From Trametopsis cervina (lineage: Eukaryota > Basidiomycota > Agaricomycetes > Polyporales > Irpicaceae), in contig MU278368.1 in the NCBI GenBank assembly GCA_022385755.1, forward strand, positions 180,198-244,197: a stretch of 64,000 nucleotides of DNA, in the 5' to 3' direction. A program made the position numbers and the translations under genes. The notes beneath the pieces were generated by a model. The model saw only the letters and a list, made by a program, of their open reading frames with translations. It was not told the origin of the DNA and made no database searches. Positions 21,362-33,512 of the stretch are shown here, piece after piece. The stretch's first letter is position 1. Every line of letters starts with the position of its first letter.

Positions 21362-21883
21362 TGGAGAGGGTGGACTTCGCCAGCTGGAATGATGTGTGCT
21401 CGAATAGTGTTATGCTCGAATATCTGTCTCAATGTTTTCTCCCCAATGTGATGCTCTTATTGTACTTGGAGCATGTTTGCATGATGCTCACGTCGACGCT
21501 GCATGACCCGTCAGTAACAACTAACTGTTCATGTACTACCAGAGGCATGCAGACGTGCCGCTCGCGAAGCGAAAGTGTTTCAATTCGCATGATCGTGCAA
21601 CGGCGGGGCGGACGCGGTCTGTTTTGGTCTATGTTCAATATGTTTCACCGTCCCTAAATACAGTAGCTCGTATTATTGAGTCTGTTTCAATTACACCGCT
21701 CAACAGACTACCTCGTCCCGTACCTCAACCACCGCGCGTACCCATCGCTCACGAGACACTACGCACCATCGGCCGTGCATACGTCCCCGTATTGTAGCCC
21801 GGCGGCGTGTAGGTCGTTTGCATATCCGGCGTGTGTGCAGAAGGAGGGGCGGGCACGGGGGCGAGGATGCGTCAGCGTCCTTC

Positions 21884-21988
21884 CAGCGACCATGCGCAGC
21901 CGACCACAAACTAACTCCGTATGTGGATCATAGGTGTACAGCAGGTGACCGTGCCCATCTGGGCTCGCATCTCCGATACATGGACAAG
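21884..21988 (-). pseudogene. Duplicated PEX7 last-exon fragment, copy B
   Basis: The reverse complement matches PEX7 from the end of its last intron (TTGTCC...) through the last-exon region encoding the [11 protein letters not shown] stretch and on to GCATGGTCGCTG. It has a short insertion that breaks the frame. Because intron sequence is included, it is a DNA-level copy, not a retrocopy. Confidence 0.85.
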
Positions 21989-22129
21989 AACCTCAGAAGG
22001 TCAGTTCCAGCTGCGAAACGAAGTGTCTTACAGCAGATCAAGTGAACGAGCGAACGATATGCAAATAAAGTTAGGAAGACGTCAACAAGACAATCGTTCG
22101 CACAAACTCCAATAACAATTCTGATCACC

Positions 22130-22840
22130 CTCTCCCAGGCCCCGAATCGGATAACGCGCGCGTATGCGGCAAATGCGCCGTCAGCAGCCAGACAACGTCC
22201 ATCCCGCCGCGCGAGAACAGCACATATCGAAGACTCTACATGAGTCCATTCATTCGCATCAGCTCCAGCAAACATATACGCAAGGATGCGAGAGGGGGGC
22301 GCACCATCTTCTGAAACATATTATTCACGACGAGCTGCAAAGGCATCTCCTTGCGCAGCTGCAGCGCTGCCTCGTCGAGAAATGCCTACAGATCGAGCAG
22401 TGTCGGGTCCGCGCGCGCATTGGCGGGCACGAACGTCCATTTCCGCGAGGAGGCGGACGCGTCCTCCAGCGTCTCTACACCGTCCTCAGCGTCAGTGCGT
22501 GAGACGCAGCAGCAGCAGAAGCGAAGGAAGGCAGGTCAACAAACCTACTGCGCGCCCGAGGCACACGCTAATCGCGATGGTGGGCAGGAAGATGCCCGCT
22601 GGGATCTATATGCGTACGATATCGGCACATAAAACTGGATGCGTCGAAAAGAGTGGAACTCACCATCATACCGAACATCCATGCCGTGAGGAGGACCTTG
22701 ACGAGCGCTGTGAGGCTACGACATCTAATGGACGTGGACGTACTTGCATAAACCGTGCTAGTCCCCCCTGGAGGAATCACACTCCTGGAAGAGGTTCGCG
22801 ACGAGCTCGGAGGACTGAACGCGTAGGAACACCACCTGCG
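22130..22840 (-). pseudogene. CLC chloride channel C-terminal fragment (degenerate)
   Basis: Minus-strand pieces spell late CLC exons. First VVFLRVQSSELVANLFQEC, then GD followed by an in-frame TAG where CLC proteins usually have Tyr before HGLCK. Next VKVLLTAWMFGMM, then IPAGIFLPTIAISVCLGRAVGLL (the conserved PAGIFLP helix), and a jump to the CBS-linked tail (FLDEAALQLRKEMPLQLVV and VLFSRGG). The membrane helices and first CBS region that should lie between GRAVGLL and the tail are missing, about 150 residues. The nonsense codon plus internal deletion make this a pseudogene, possibly related to the CLC gene at the left edge, whose matching half lies outside the window. Confidence 0.85.
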
Positions 22841-22906
22841 ATCGCGTCAGCAATTCAAACGCCGTTAGACTATCAGACTACCAAGGCAAAAAGGGAGGGG
22901 ACGGAC

Positions 22907-22980
22907 GTGACACACATCTATGTATTATATGCCCTCACAAAGCGACATCCAGATAAATAGTACAGTCAGAACATCTATAT
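22907..22980 (+). repeat. Dispersed ~71-bp repeat, copy B
   Basis: Partner of 14442-14512, same orientation, a few substitutions and small indels. It lies just beyond the 5' end of the CLC fragment. Confidence 0.75.
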
Positions 22981-23098
22981 GTATGATAACAAAGCAAAGC
23001 TCAAGCACTTAGTGACAATCCATCCGTGTTTAGAAATCTATGCACAACTCGCGCGAACGGCACAGCAAGCCCTACTTATAAGCTCGCCGGCCGTTCGC

Positions 23099-24564
23099 TT
23101 ATCCATCCAGCGCGGCCAGGTCCTTAGTCAAGTCGACCTGGAGCGACTTGTCGCCTGACGTGAACTCGATCTCCACGAGGCCGGGGAACATCGTGAGGAG
23201 CGCGCGTACAAATGCAGCGACGCCCACGTCGGACGGTGGCGGGCTCACTATGAGCGTGCGCAGTGTCGTTTGCCGCACGCTCGTCTCCGCGGGCGCGGAG
23301 TTGGGGGTGTCGAAGGCGGAGGTGTCGAGCGGGAAGACGAGTGCGTGCAGGCGAGGGCAGCGCGCCGCGAACGACTGGAGTGCCGCGAACGTCGTCTTGG
23401 GCGCGTCGAACGCGTTGACTTGGTCCGTCGTGGTCCCGAAGTCGAGCCTCTCAAGGTGCGGCCACCACGTGGCCATCTCATCTATGTCTCTATCAGTGAG
23501 GTCGGGTGTGAACGATAGGCCCAGCGTGAGCACGCGCAAGGCGCGCAGACCGCTCAGCGGTTGCAGGGCCTCAAGCCCGAGGCGCGAAGGGGGGAGAGCG
23601 AGGAAGAAGACGTCGTTCCTCTCTTTGAACTGGTCTATAGTGAGCTCTTGGAGGGTGTCTGCAGTTTTGGAGGCGAGGAGGTCGAACATGGGTAACCAAG
23701 TTGCCACTTCTTGTTCGTACTCTTCGTCATCGAGGTGAAGCGAGCGGAGCGTGCCGCGCGGTATTATGGAGAGTATCGCGCAGACCAGTGCGCGCTTACC
23801 GCGGATGCGTAGCCTACGTAGCCCAGCGAACGATGCGGCTGGCGCAAGCGCTGCTGCGAATTCTCCAGCCTCAATGTGGGGAGCGTGTATGGTCAGAGAC
23901 TGCAGGTAGGGGAGCATAGTCAGAGAAGCGAGCGTCGTGGCAGAGGGAGACCGGCCGGCGTATAGCACCAGCGAACGCAGGGACGTCAGCGATGGCAGGA
24001 TGTTGCGGAGGGCGGAGCCCATGTAGCCGCGGATCCGCAGGCTCTCTAGGTGTGGCGTGAATTGGACGAGCGCGACTGCGATGCTGCTACTTCTGGAATG
24101 TGCTATGTTGGTGCCCATGAAATCCCCGAAGTCCACACGCAGTTCTCGCAGGGTCGGCGACGCTAAGAAGTTGAGTGGCACGATGCAGCCAGCGCCAGCG
24201 ATACTGGCAGAGCGAAGTTGCGGAAGAACGACGGTGGTTATTTCGGGCTCCACGAGACAAGTCGTGAGCCTGAAATGTTGCACTCGAGCCGCGTAGTAGT
24301 CTACAACCTTCGCGGACTGTACACGTGTCAACAATGTACGGTAGTCGCCTGTGCGTGGGCACTCACCTCCGTGTCATTATACAAATCCAGCAGCGGCTTG
24401 TGGGAGTCCAACCTGCTCCACAGCCTCTCCGTCGACGGGTCTTTCCAGGCTCTGCACGTCCTTGCGAGCCGGCAAAGTGCCCGCCGGTAGTCCGCCTGTT
24501 CCCAGTCCGCGCAGTATTCGAGGACAGACTGGAAGACCTCGTCTATGAGCAACGCTTGGTGCAT
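23099..24564 (-). CDS. F-box-like / leucine-rich repeat protein
   Basis: Exons 24564-24367 and 24316-23099 keep phase, giving 471 residues. The N terminus (LLIDEVFQSVLEYC ... LCRLARTCRAWKDPSTERLW) is the F-box-like motif of the large Agaricomycete F-box family. The rest is a series of LRR-type strands (LPQLRSASIAG, SPTLRELRVDFG, PHLESLRIRGY, LTSLRSLVLYAG, PYLQSLTIHAP, LSGLRALRVLTLGL). Such proteins are expected to serve as substrate adaptors of SCF ubiquitin ligases, binding Skp1 through the F-box and a target through the LRR; no target can be named. The 50-nt intron was chosen because it uses GTGAGT/CAG and preserves frame. Confidence 0.88.
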
Positions 24565-25222
24565 GTTGAGTGTCGTGCGGATGGACAGAGGACTGGTATT
24601 GGAGAGGATGGGAGATGGTGGCGGGCGAAAGAGAGCACTTACAGCAGTTGCAACCGAACATACTGTATACGGATCAAAAGTTTTCAGCAGGGCGCCGTCT
24701 GATTGGTCGCTAGTATTAGTTGGAACTACCCTTCCGATGTGCTCTCTGCGTCACCACGTCTTTGTAGTAGCATGAGCTGCGAAACAGTTCTCATCGCAGC
24801 AGTTCAGCTGGCTTTTCTCTAAGGCATTATTCCCGACGGAGAGAACAACAGACACCAATACCCTGCCTCACCCTGCCCATTGATGTCAAGTCAAGTTTCT
24901 TTCCCGGAAAAGTGAACCGGAATTTCCAATGTTACTGAGGTGCGAGCATCACCATCGAATGATAAAGTCGAATGAACTGGTCCGGGGATCATGGTGGTGA
25001 GTAGGAAACTGACTACTGAGAAGCAAAGACGAGGAACGGCGCCTGGCACTGTGGACGCGTTCCGGCCGGGGAATGCCGCAGGACGATGAAAGAAACAAGG
25101 CCAAATACTCTTTCTTCGTCCCGCACTCCAACCCCTTGCTCACGCCCGTATCGTCGGCTTGGAACTGACTTTCTCAAAAACAGGGACATAGGAAACAAGC
25201 CTGACACCGTATTTCTCCCGAA
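24565..25222. other. Intergenic, divergent promoters of F-box gene and CID gene
   Basis: No gene recognised; only short open frames. Both flanking genes start toward the outside, so their promoters share this 658-bp segment. Confidence 0.5.
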
Positions 25223-27706
25223 ATGGCGTCCCTGGAGGTAAATCTTGCGCGTACAATCTTCCCGGATGACACTCACGATGCACTAGGGGTTTGAGACGAC
25301 ATTGAAAGAAGTCCTCCATGCGAAACGACTCTCTGCCTCCAGGATGGATAAGCTGACAGAGATGGCCTTGTCTCTGATGGAGGTGCGTCGCTGTTTACTG
25401 CATGCGTTTCTGCGTGCTGACCCTTTGCCCTACAGCAAGATACACAGCTCGTGTCGGTGATGTACCGGACACACAAATCGTCATCCGCCGCGTCCAAGAT
25501 CCACAGCCTTTACGCCTTTGATGCATTGTCTCGCGCAGCCCGGAATCAGGTAGTCAAACAAAAGCTAGACGTGCACGCGATAGTAGGCAATTGCGCCACA
25601 TTCCTGATCAAGGTCGAGGGCGTCCTCGATGGTCTTTTCCAAGATATCCTCTCGTCGGGCCACCCTGAAGCAAAGGTTAGCCTCTCTCTCGTAGCCACGC
25701 ACTGACGGGTGGTTGTGGCAAAGAGATATAGTGTTTCGTATTGCGTAGTTCATGTCTAGTCGCGTCAAAGCGCGACACTGGCTTTCGTGCAAAAGCGCAC
25801 GCACGCCCCCGGCGCGGCCACTTGATACTAACACGCTCACGCGACGCGCCAGTGCAGCGGGGGTCCTGTCACATGATCTGTGTTTGTTTGGGCGACAGCT
25901 ACTTACGATAACATCACCCCAGGAGAAAACAAAGAAGATATTGGACATCTGGCTCAAGTCGAATACGTTCCCTTCGGCTGTATTGACACGTTTACACAAA
26001 CTGGTGAAAGAGACAGAGAAAGAGAAAGGTGCCTATCATGTTCATACGTGTTCGCTAAGTATTTTTCCATATGCGCAATCCCACCTTTTTTTGGAAACAA
26101 CCCTGCACGTGAGATCTGAACTGAAATGCAATCTTGTCTGCGTCAGAACCCGACAAAGCAACTGCTGTTACGGCAGATCCTCGAATACATACCGCGCCAT
26201 CAGCAAACCACACGCCGCAGGTCACAGCGGCGGCGACATCAACTGCTGTGCCGGAGGTGTCTCCCGGCTCCGTGCAGTCTGCGCTGCTCGCACTGCTCAG
26301 CCAGGCCGCAAACGCTGCAGCCACTTCGTGAGTTTCCAACATTCTTGAACAAAAGTGGCAGCGGCCTTAAGCACTTCTACAGCCAAATAGTACCAAATAA
26401 TGCATCGGTAGACCCGCAGTTGGCGCTGTTTCAGCAGTTGAAGCAGGCAACGAATGCAGGAGGGCCTGCAGCGGCTCTTGCCCCTAATCAGCATGTTACA
26501 GTACCCATGTCTGTAGTGCCCTCTTCCGCTCCTGCCAATATTCCACCTGTAGCATCTTCTGTCGGAGGACCCTCGCGGAACTATCCTTACCGAGACGATC
26601 GTAGCGGCTTGACTCGTAGTGAACCCTATCATGACAGGTTCAATGGCCCGCCTCGCGGCAGAGATTTTTACGACAACCGCGAGCCAAGAGGCGGCTTCAG
26701 AGGCGGCCCTCGAGGTCGCGGCCGCGGCAGGTGGGATGACCGTGACCGCCAGTATGACAGAAACAGGGGCAACAGCAACGACTGGAGACCCCCGCCGCCT
26801 CACAGAACTCAGCCCAGTCGCTCTCGAAGTCCTGTCGCTAGGCGGAACGTGAGACCATACAGTCCGCCGAACAGGCGAACCTCTCATCCAGGCGCCTCCA
26901 GTCCACCGCGTCTCGTACCACCAGCCAATCCGCACGATAGCGGGAAGGACGAATTCGGACGGGATATCAGACAGCGTTCGCCGCACGAAGACACCTCAGC
27001 GCCTCCGTCATACACGACCGGCCAATCGCCTTCACGCTCCGCATCGATTCCCAGCGAGGACCGCGGTTCAGCACATCCAGAGAAGAGACAACACGACACA
27101 TCGCTGAATACTCAGCCCATACCTTCCTCCATTCCAGCATCTACCTCCACGTCTATACCTGAGGCAGCTGCAGGCTTGGATTCATTCGATCTTACAGCGT
27201 TCGACCCCACTGCGGCTGCATCATGGGAGGCGCTGGGGAAGGCATGGAACGTTACCAATGGCTACATGCCGTCGCAGGAGGAGTTGATGCAGTATATGTT
27301 GTCTATGAGCACGCCAAATACTTTCCCCATCATGAGCTACGAAGAAGACCAGACAGCACAGTGGTCGGATAGGCAGGAGGCGGGCTGGGGTCAAGGCACT
27401 CCGCGACGCGGGGGCAGGGGACATCGCGGTTCATTTGGGCATGGGCATGAATACGGCAATGGCCGAGGGGACTTCAGGGAGCGAGGACAAGGGCGAGGGT
27501 TCGACCACGATACGGATGCCTTGACGCTAGTGGGAGGTGATGAATCTATATCGTACACAGAGCCAATCAGCGATCACACACAGGCGCAGCCCCAGCACGA
27601 TATGATTCCCGGAGGGTATGAAGAAGCGGGACCGGGGCCGTTTACAAAAGGAGGGATGCAGAAAGTGGGCGATGGGTGGGTGTGGTCAGGTGCTGGCATA
27701 GCCTAG
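25223..27706 (+). CDS. CID-domain (RNA polymerase II CTD-interacting) protein with RGG/RS-rich tail
   Basis: Exons 25223-25237, 25287-25382, 25436-25675, 25923-26028, 26147-26327 and 26362-27706 keep phase, giving about 660 residues. The N-terminal ~145 residues form a CID domain (FETTLKEVL, QLVSVMYRTHK, IHSLYAFDALSRAAR, ATFLIKVEGVLDGLFQD, KTKKILDIWLKSNTFP). The CID binds phosphorylated CTD heptads and links transcription to 3'-end processing or termination (Nrd1/Seb1/SCAF families). The remainder is disordered, with RGG boxes (GGFRGGPRGRGRGRW), an SR/SPxR region and a second Gly/Arg block, consistent with RNA binding. No RRM was seen, which argues against a direct Nrd1/Seb1 orthologue. Only 15 coding bases lie in exon 1. 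Confidence 0.87.
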
Positions 27707-27768
27707 GCGAATTCTGTTTTGTATACCAGGGACATGCTTATCATAGCACACGCATATCTTTTTTATCC

Positions 27769-29032
27769 TTACACTGAAGCTTCTGCTTGCTCCACTCCTG
27801 CTAGTTCGTAGCCGTACTCGTTTGCCACTGTTCTCGTACCGTTTTGTTCGTATACGTTTCTTGGTTGCGAGGATTGAAGGCCGAAAGAGCTGGCCTCTTG
27901 AGACCAGAATGGGTTCGGCCAGTAAATCAGATAACAGGTAGCTGCGGTGCCTGCACCTAGTAAACTGCCCACGAGCACGTCTTCCTTATGGTGTCTCTAT
28001 GAGAGACGTCAGTGCCGCTCAAAAAGTGCGGTATTGCCGTGACTGACATAGTCCTCAATGCGAGACACAGCCACCCACGTCGCGTAGGCTATGGGCGCGA
28101 GAGTCAGGCATAATCTAGCTATTCGGCTGCTGGTTATAGCACGCGGAGGGGCAGTATGACTAAGAAGCCATGCGCCTGTCACTCCTGCGAGGAACAGCGA
28201 CAAGAAAGTCATGCCTGCCCATGCCTCTGAAGAGTGTCCGGAAGGGAACGAGCGTCTTCCGTCCTGGACTTTCTCCAGATCACTGTCGTGCATTCAGTCT
28301 ATGAGTCGGACACTCGAGTTAGAATTACTTGCCCAGAACATGCTTTGAGCGCGCTCTTCCATTTACAACGGGAAAGGAAGTCCGGACGTAACCTCCCTAC
28401 CCGGTGTCAGCAGATACAGTCTTATGATACACATCCCAGATGTGCACATACCGACTCTGTTCTTTAGAAATTCTGTCAGAAGCGCTGTAAAGCCACTTCA
28501 TGTGTGCCCTTAATGTTGAGCATTATGGTGGGAAGTAAAAGAAAAAGTTACCTCCCACAGTAGAGACTCAAAAGTCCGTGGTGCATGTGGATGGCGGACG
28601 CCCTCAGCATGCCGATGGCCAGAACAACAAAAACTGGAACACATATAGCTACGATCATGTTCATATTACCACTGATTCTGTGTGCCGTAAGTCATCCCAG
28701 AAATGTGTGGCCCGTCAGATAGCGACTACGTTTAGAATATTCAGCAATCTTACTGGTTCGGCCTGTGCTTGTGGCTAATCAAGGGATCATCAGTGCTAAA
28801 ATCCCTCTCATATGGCGGAAGGAATTTGATCCAATGCGCTATGACCCAAGCTACAGTCGCCATAGCCCTGCCAGCGTAGTGGTGAGCGTTTTGCAATCCG
28901 GTGAGAAGACAGAGTGAAGCGATTGCAAATTTCTTACCAGTCAAGGCCATAAGAACGATCATACCAGGCAAAGGCGTCTTCGCCAAACGTTTGTCGCAGC
29001 CTCCTTTGCGCGAGTCGCAGGTAATCAGCCAT
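27769..29032 (-). CDS. PAP2-family lipid phosphate phosphatase (Dpp1/Lpp1-like)
   Basis: Several exons (29032-28938, 28867-28754, then further ones to 27769). It starts MADYLRLAQRR and shows LPPYERDF, a multi-helix membrane region, and the three phosphatase motifs: KNRVGRLRPDFLSRC (motif 1), RRSFPSGHSS (motif 2) and SRIEDY ... RHKEDVLVGS (motif 3, His embedded). Such enzymes dephosphorylate diacylglycerol pyrophosphate, phosphatidic acid and related lipids in vacuole/ER membranes. The motif spacing and IEDYxH-KEDVL wording fit Dpp1-type enzymes. Middle exon boundaries were followed by frame and protein similarity; GT-AG junctions are present throughout. Confidence 0.9.
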
Positions 29033-29195
29033 GAACACACAAGCCGTACGTCGACGCGATATGGTCAGTTTCAAGGGACGGGATACCACGGTGATGTTCG
29101 CTGCACAAACGAACGCCCGCCGAATTCTCACGCTAGCGTGTGGAACAGATTGCTGCAAATATATTAAAATCCCGGGACAAGGCCTACTGCTACAA

Positions 29196-31540
29196 TTACG
29201 GAGTTGCTCCGTCTGACGGGGTTCCGATAGGAGTTATTGATGGCAATTGAAGACCGAGCTCTTCCAGCTCAAGGACATTAACTGCCTGTTGTCGCTGCGC
29301 GTTAGGTACCGGGCTGAATAGTCCTCGCAAATGCCTGAAGGCACGCCTGTGCATGTCTATGGATGTGCCACGGCCATCCAGCCGACTGGCATGGATGCCG
29401 ATTGTAGGGCGGAGAACTGTTATCAGCGAGCTCAATGGCTCGAGGAGCTCTGGATTGCGGTCAACATAACCGAGTAGTGCGATAATCAGGGATGGGCTCG
29501 GCGAAGGGGCCGGGTTGGTACCGAGGTATGTTTCGAGATCCTTGAGTAAACTCATGATCTTTGTCTGAACCGTGATAAACTCGTCCGGGTCCATGTGAGA
29601 TTCCGTACTAAGCTGCAAGGCCATAGAACAAGCCTGGAAGAAGGCGTGAGGTTCGCATTGTTGCTGCTCCGTGGGCGCGTAGCTGATGATATTCTCTATC
29701 ACTAACGCACTGTCAGAATGAACACGGAGCGATGGACTATGATAAAGCTCACCTCGTCCATCAAACGTTACGGGTTCTTCAGAGGATTGACGCTGGTGGC
29801 TGGTCTTGTCCATGATGTCGAACGCCACCCGAGCGATATTTACCTCACTGACAAGGAAGACTGCGAGAACTTCGTGTACGCGGTGATATACGTGGAGCAC
29901 CATGGGGTCATCATGGTGGAAGGGCATAGACGTGCACATGTTCCTAAGCATCTCAAGGACACGTTGGGCGTCTCGTTCTTCTCCGGGGTTGATTCGCTCC
30001 AGTACATCTACGGTTAGATGCAGTAAGGCGGACATGCCTCTGTCGAAAGACTCATGGTGTCGCCATGTCGGCAAGCCACCCGGCCCACCGGCCCTATGAG
30101 CGCGATGCAGGAGGATGTCCGTCAGACAGTTCAGCGCCGTTTGATCCTTTGTTTCGCTGATACAAGGGCGGATAATCTGTGAGAGCATCTTGTCATCCAT
30201 GAAAAGAGCATCTGCATCGACTAGCAACCGATGATCCAGCTCTGCTTCCTGCTGCTCGACATAATATTTTTCGCGCTGCATCCAATTTCGGGGTTGTCGA
30301 CGGTATAGCTGGTTGATCAGCCAACCAAACACCTTCCGTCTCCAGGGCGCGCCCTGCAGAAAGGAAAATGGAACGTGTATTATGGGCCAACCAGATGGGC
30401 TCAGACGGAGAACGTGATGGTCCACAAGTATCAGGAGGAGGGACACAGCAAGCCCTACGACCCATTGTCGCAGCCGGTAGACAGCCAGAGCTTGAGGCGA
30501 TCGATGTGGCGAGTCGCGTGAGATGGTAGGGAGGATCGTAGTAACACCGACGAAGACGAGCAGGAGGGACACGAAGAATGTGATCACACCTGCGACAATG
30601 AAGTTCAGCTGCCACAGAAGGTCCAGAAGACCCGCAAAGAAAAGCGCCAGGGCTATTTGTAACATGACGGGGAGAAAGGCGATGATTTCAGGAACATGCC
30701 ATCGGATGAGGCCTGTGTATCGGAACTGGCGAATCCTTGCAGCCTGACGGGGTGACGTAGCAGTGCTGCTTACATATTCCCTCAACCACTGCTTCGCCAA
30801 GATGCCCACGGAAGCGGATGAGAGACTAAAGACCAGACTCATGAACCACAGGATGTTGATTCGGATGGCGAACGCAGATGGTTCGGAAGCGGCAGGACTT
30901 GGGGAGGTGATTTCAGGGGCAGTACCGTCCAGCAGGTGATTAGTGATGATTTGAAGCAGTGAAGCAGACGCTTGTTCAGAATCTTGTTGGAGAAGCTTGT
31001 AAGAATCGACAATGAAAGCTGTGAGTACGGCGGAGAATAATCCAGCCTAGTTGGCATTAAATCATGAATTATGAGAAACATGGCGATCGACTCACAAATA
31101 CCAGTAGGGTGTCGATATCCTCTTTCCAACCACGTACTAGATTTTCATCATATTTCCTGAGCTTCTTCAAGCATTTCGCCCACGGCTTCAAGGTTTTTCT
31201 TGACACATCCACATTTGAACTATTGTCCGAGCTACCGTCATCAACAAACTGAGTAAAGCGAGTACGGCTATGACGCTGTGGCGCCGTTAGAACAGTCTCG
31301 CATGAGTATTTCAACGCGTACCTGTCGCCAATTGTAGGGACCACGAGATACGGATGGGCTGCGTGACGTCCGGAAACGATCTCTCCTTAGATAGGGATGT
31401 GGCGGGGAATTGCTGCGAGATGAGATGATGGGCCTATTTATTGAGGAAGGGCCTGGCAAAGGAATATCTGCATCTATCGCTTCCGGGCTGTTGTATATAC
31501 TTTCGTTTGCTGGTGGTGCACTGTTATAGGAAGGTGCCAC
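29196..31540 (-). CDS. DUF6535 membrane protein
   Basis: The exon ending at PYNWRQ is followed by one encoding WAKCLKKLRKYDENLVRGWKEDIDTLLVF. The DUF6535 core follows: AGLFSAVLTAFIVDSY, INILWFMSLVFSLSSAS, AKQWLREY, then two more hydrophobic helices (FLPVMLQIALALFFAGLLD and ITFFVSLLLVFVGV). A long soluble C-terminal region of about 400 residues ends at 29196. The helix-SY ... WF-SL-FSL ... AKQWL pattern is the DUF6535 signature, greatly expanded in Agaricomycetes and of unknown function. The frame at 31540 begins with a non-ATG codon, so the true start is in an unresolved upstream exon. Confidence 0.85.
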
Positions 31541-32199
31541 TTTGAGATGCGACAGACGTGCCGGCGACGTGCTATCGTCTAGTGGCGAGGCAGCTATAGG
31601 CCCCCCAAAGAAAGACTAACGATTTTCTCATATCAGCCCACTCACTTTCATCATAAATGATTGCGTCGCACCGTTTGTATTACATCCGCGTCCGCATCTG
31701 AATCAACGACTTCAATCTCGTAGGCGACTGATGTCCCAGCGGGGCTCGCATCTCTATTGGATGATTTTCTAGACCTGCGTGAAGACTTGGATGGTGGTCT
31801 GCTCGACGGAGGAGTGGGCATCCTGAGTGGCAGAGATGGGAGTTCAGGACAACTCTGTCGCGCCAACACACACTCCCACCCTGTCCAATACTCAATACGC
31901 TGGTGGGCTGTGCGATTCACCTGACATCACGGCACCAGCGTCCGCGATTTAGAACGCCTGGCACTTGATATCAGTGGTAGCTGCTGAGTTGTCTGTCCCA
32001 CGGTGAGCATTGAAGGGGCATGCTTTCGCATGATCCAAGTATACTTTGAACGTAGTGAGAGGAGGAGAGCTGATGAGCACTGCCAGAGAGCGCGGCGGAA
32101 TATACGGCGGTCAATTATAAACGCTCGTTAATCAAATTCGAACTGTGTCACACAAACCAAAGTTCGACCACGACGTATAGTTGCACTAAAACGGCATCC
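31541..32199. other. Unassigned region upstream of DUF6535 gene
   Basis: A minus-strand frame at 31651-31920 (Ser/Arg/Pro-rich, 89 codons, no ATG at its start) could be an upstream exon of the DUF6535 gene or spurious. The right side must hold the promoter of the methyltransferase gene. Confidence 0.4.
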
Positions 32200-33254
32200 A
32201 TGACTGACCTGCTACCACAGAAGAACGAGCAATACGGTACGAAGGAATATTGGTTGAGCAAAGTTATCATTTGCATCCTAATTTGCATCTAAGATTATTT
32301 TACCACCAGGGACCAGCGATATAGCCAGTGAGATCTACACTGCATCACCGATCGCATGCGAGTTGACAAATAATGACCCCGCGAAGAGAATCGGAGGACA
32401 GTACCTTTGACTGGTTCAAATCGTACGCGGATATTGCAGATATAATTCGCGAATTAATCCCTCAAAAGGATAGGAGGATCTTGATGCTCGGATGCGGAAA
32501 TTCAAAGTTATCAGAGGACGTACGTACAACAGCAAATTTATGCGGGTCATTCGATATAACAGTGGAAATATTATAGATGTATGATGATGATTATCATCAA
32601 ATAGTGAACGTGGACGTGCGTGTTTCTGTCGCGCAGCCTTGACCTACCATAACATGTAGATGCAGTATTCTGGTATTCTCATCGAGAAGATGCGCAAGAA
32701 ATGTGAAAAATCGAGACCAGAGATGTCATGTAACTTACTCTTCAGCTATCATATATCACTACTCATGAGCTACAGGGCATGAGATGGACGTTCGGGACAT
32801 GACATTGGAGTCGGAATCCATTGATGTTGCGATTGACAAAGGTATGGCTGGTGGTGAATTCATGATCACCCCCCTTTGCTCACGCTGAACTGGGGAATGC
32901 AGGAACCATGGATGCTATGGTGACAGCGAAGGCTGATGTTTGGGTACCGCCCGTGCTACTGTCATCTTGGCTCGACTGAAATGTCTCTTTGTGCAGGATC
33001 CCCCGGACGACGTAATCGCGAATTGTACCCGTGAAGTCGACGAGGTGCTCCGGTACGCTTGTGCTCTTAGAGTTTCACAGGGATTGTCTGAACAGAACAT
33101 CAGTGTGCTACGAAAAGGCGGGATATTCCTTTACCTTACTTTCGGGCAGCCTCATTTTCGCCGGCGATACTTGACAAGGCCTGGCACCACATTGGAAATC
33201 CGTGAGCTGGGAGAAGCTTTCCATTATTACCTGTACATCCTGAAGAAACTGTAA
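32200..33254 (+). CDS. Class I SAM-dependent methyltransferase, EEF1AKMT4/METTL13-like
   Basis: Nine exons keep phase: 32200-32252, 32310-32327, 32387-32519, 32577-32615, 32666-32729, 32776-32841, 32903-32943, 32997-33052 and 33104-33254, giving 206 residues. Motifs in order: YGTKEYWDQRY, DWFKSYAD, ILMLGCGNSKLSE (SAM-binding motif I), IVNVDYSGILIEKM (motif II acidic residue), MDVRDM, DVAIDKGTMDAM and a C-terminal GGIFLYLTFGQPHFRR. This pattern belongs to the small eEF1A-lysine methyltransferase group. The precise substrate lysine is inference. Exon 2 is only 18 nt and supplies the DQRYS residues between two GT-AG introns. Confidence 0.92.
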
Positions 33255-33512
33255 CAACACGAATTGGTCTATGTTTGTGATCAATTGACTTGCAGCTGTA
33301 AGGGGTTGTAAGAGCATAGTTAGTAATAGAAATAAAACATCAGAAGAGTATGAACAAGAGCTCTGTTTTAGCGACCTACCGGGGAGAGAAACGGCAATCA
33401 TCGTAGAAGCAGTTATGTAACGAGGAGTACTATCGATCTCGACTATCGTTCATATTCCATATATCGCCACTACTACCAAAGCATACAATACACTGCAGAA
33501 ACACAGTATCAC

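Noticed and set aside
20533..21432. Minus-strand open frame of 299 codons across the right LTR
   Set aside because: It reads through the LTR and into host repeat DNA; it is a shadow frame with no retroelement or host similarity.
11480..21988. RIP-type mutation as the cause of PEX7 fragment decay
   Set aside because: Differences are a mix of transitions, transversions and indels, and classical RIP is not expected in Agaricomycetes.
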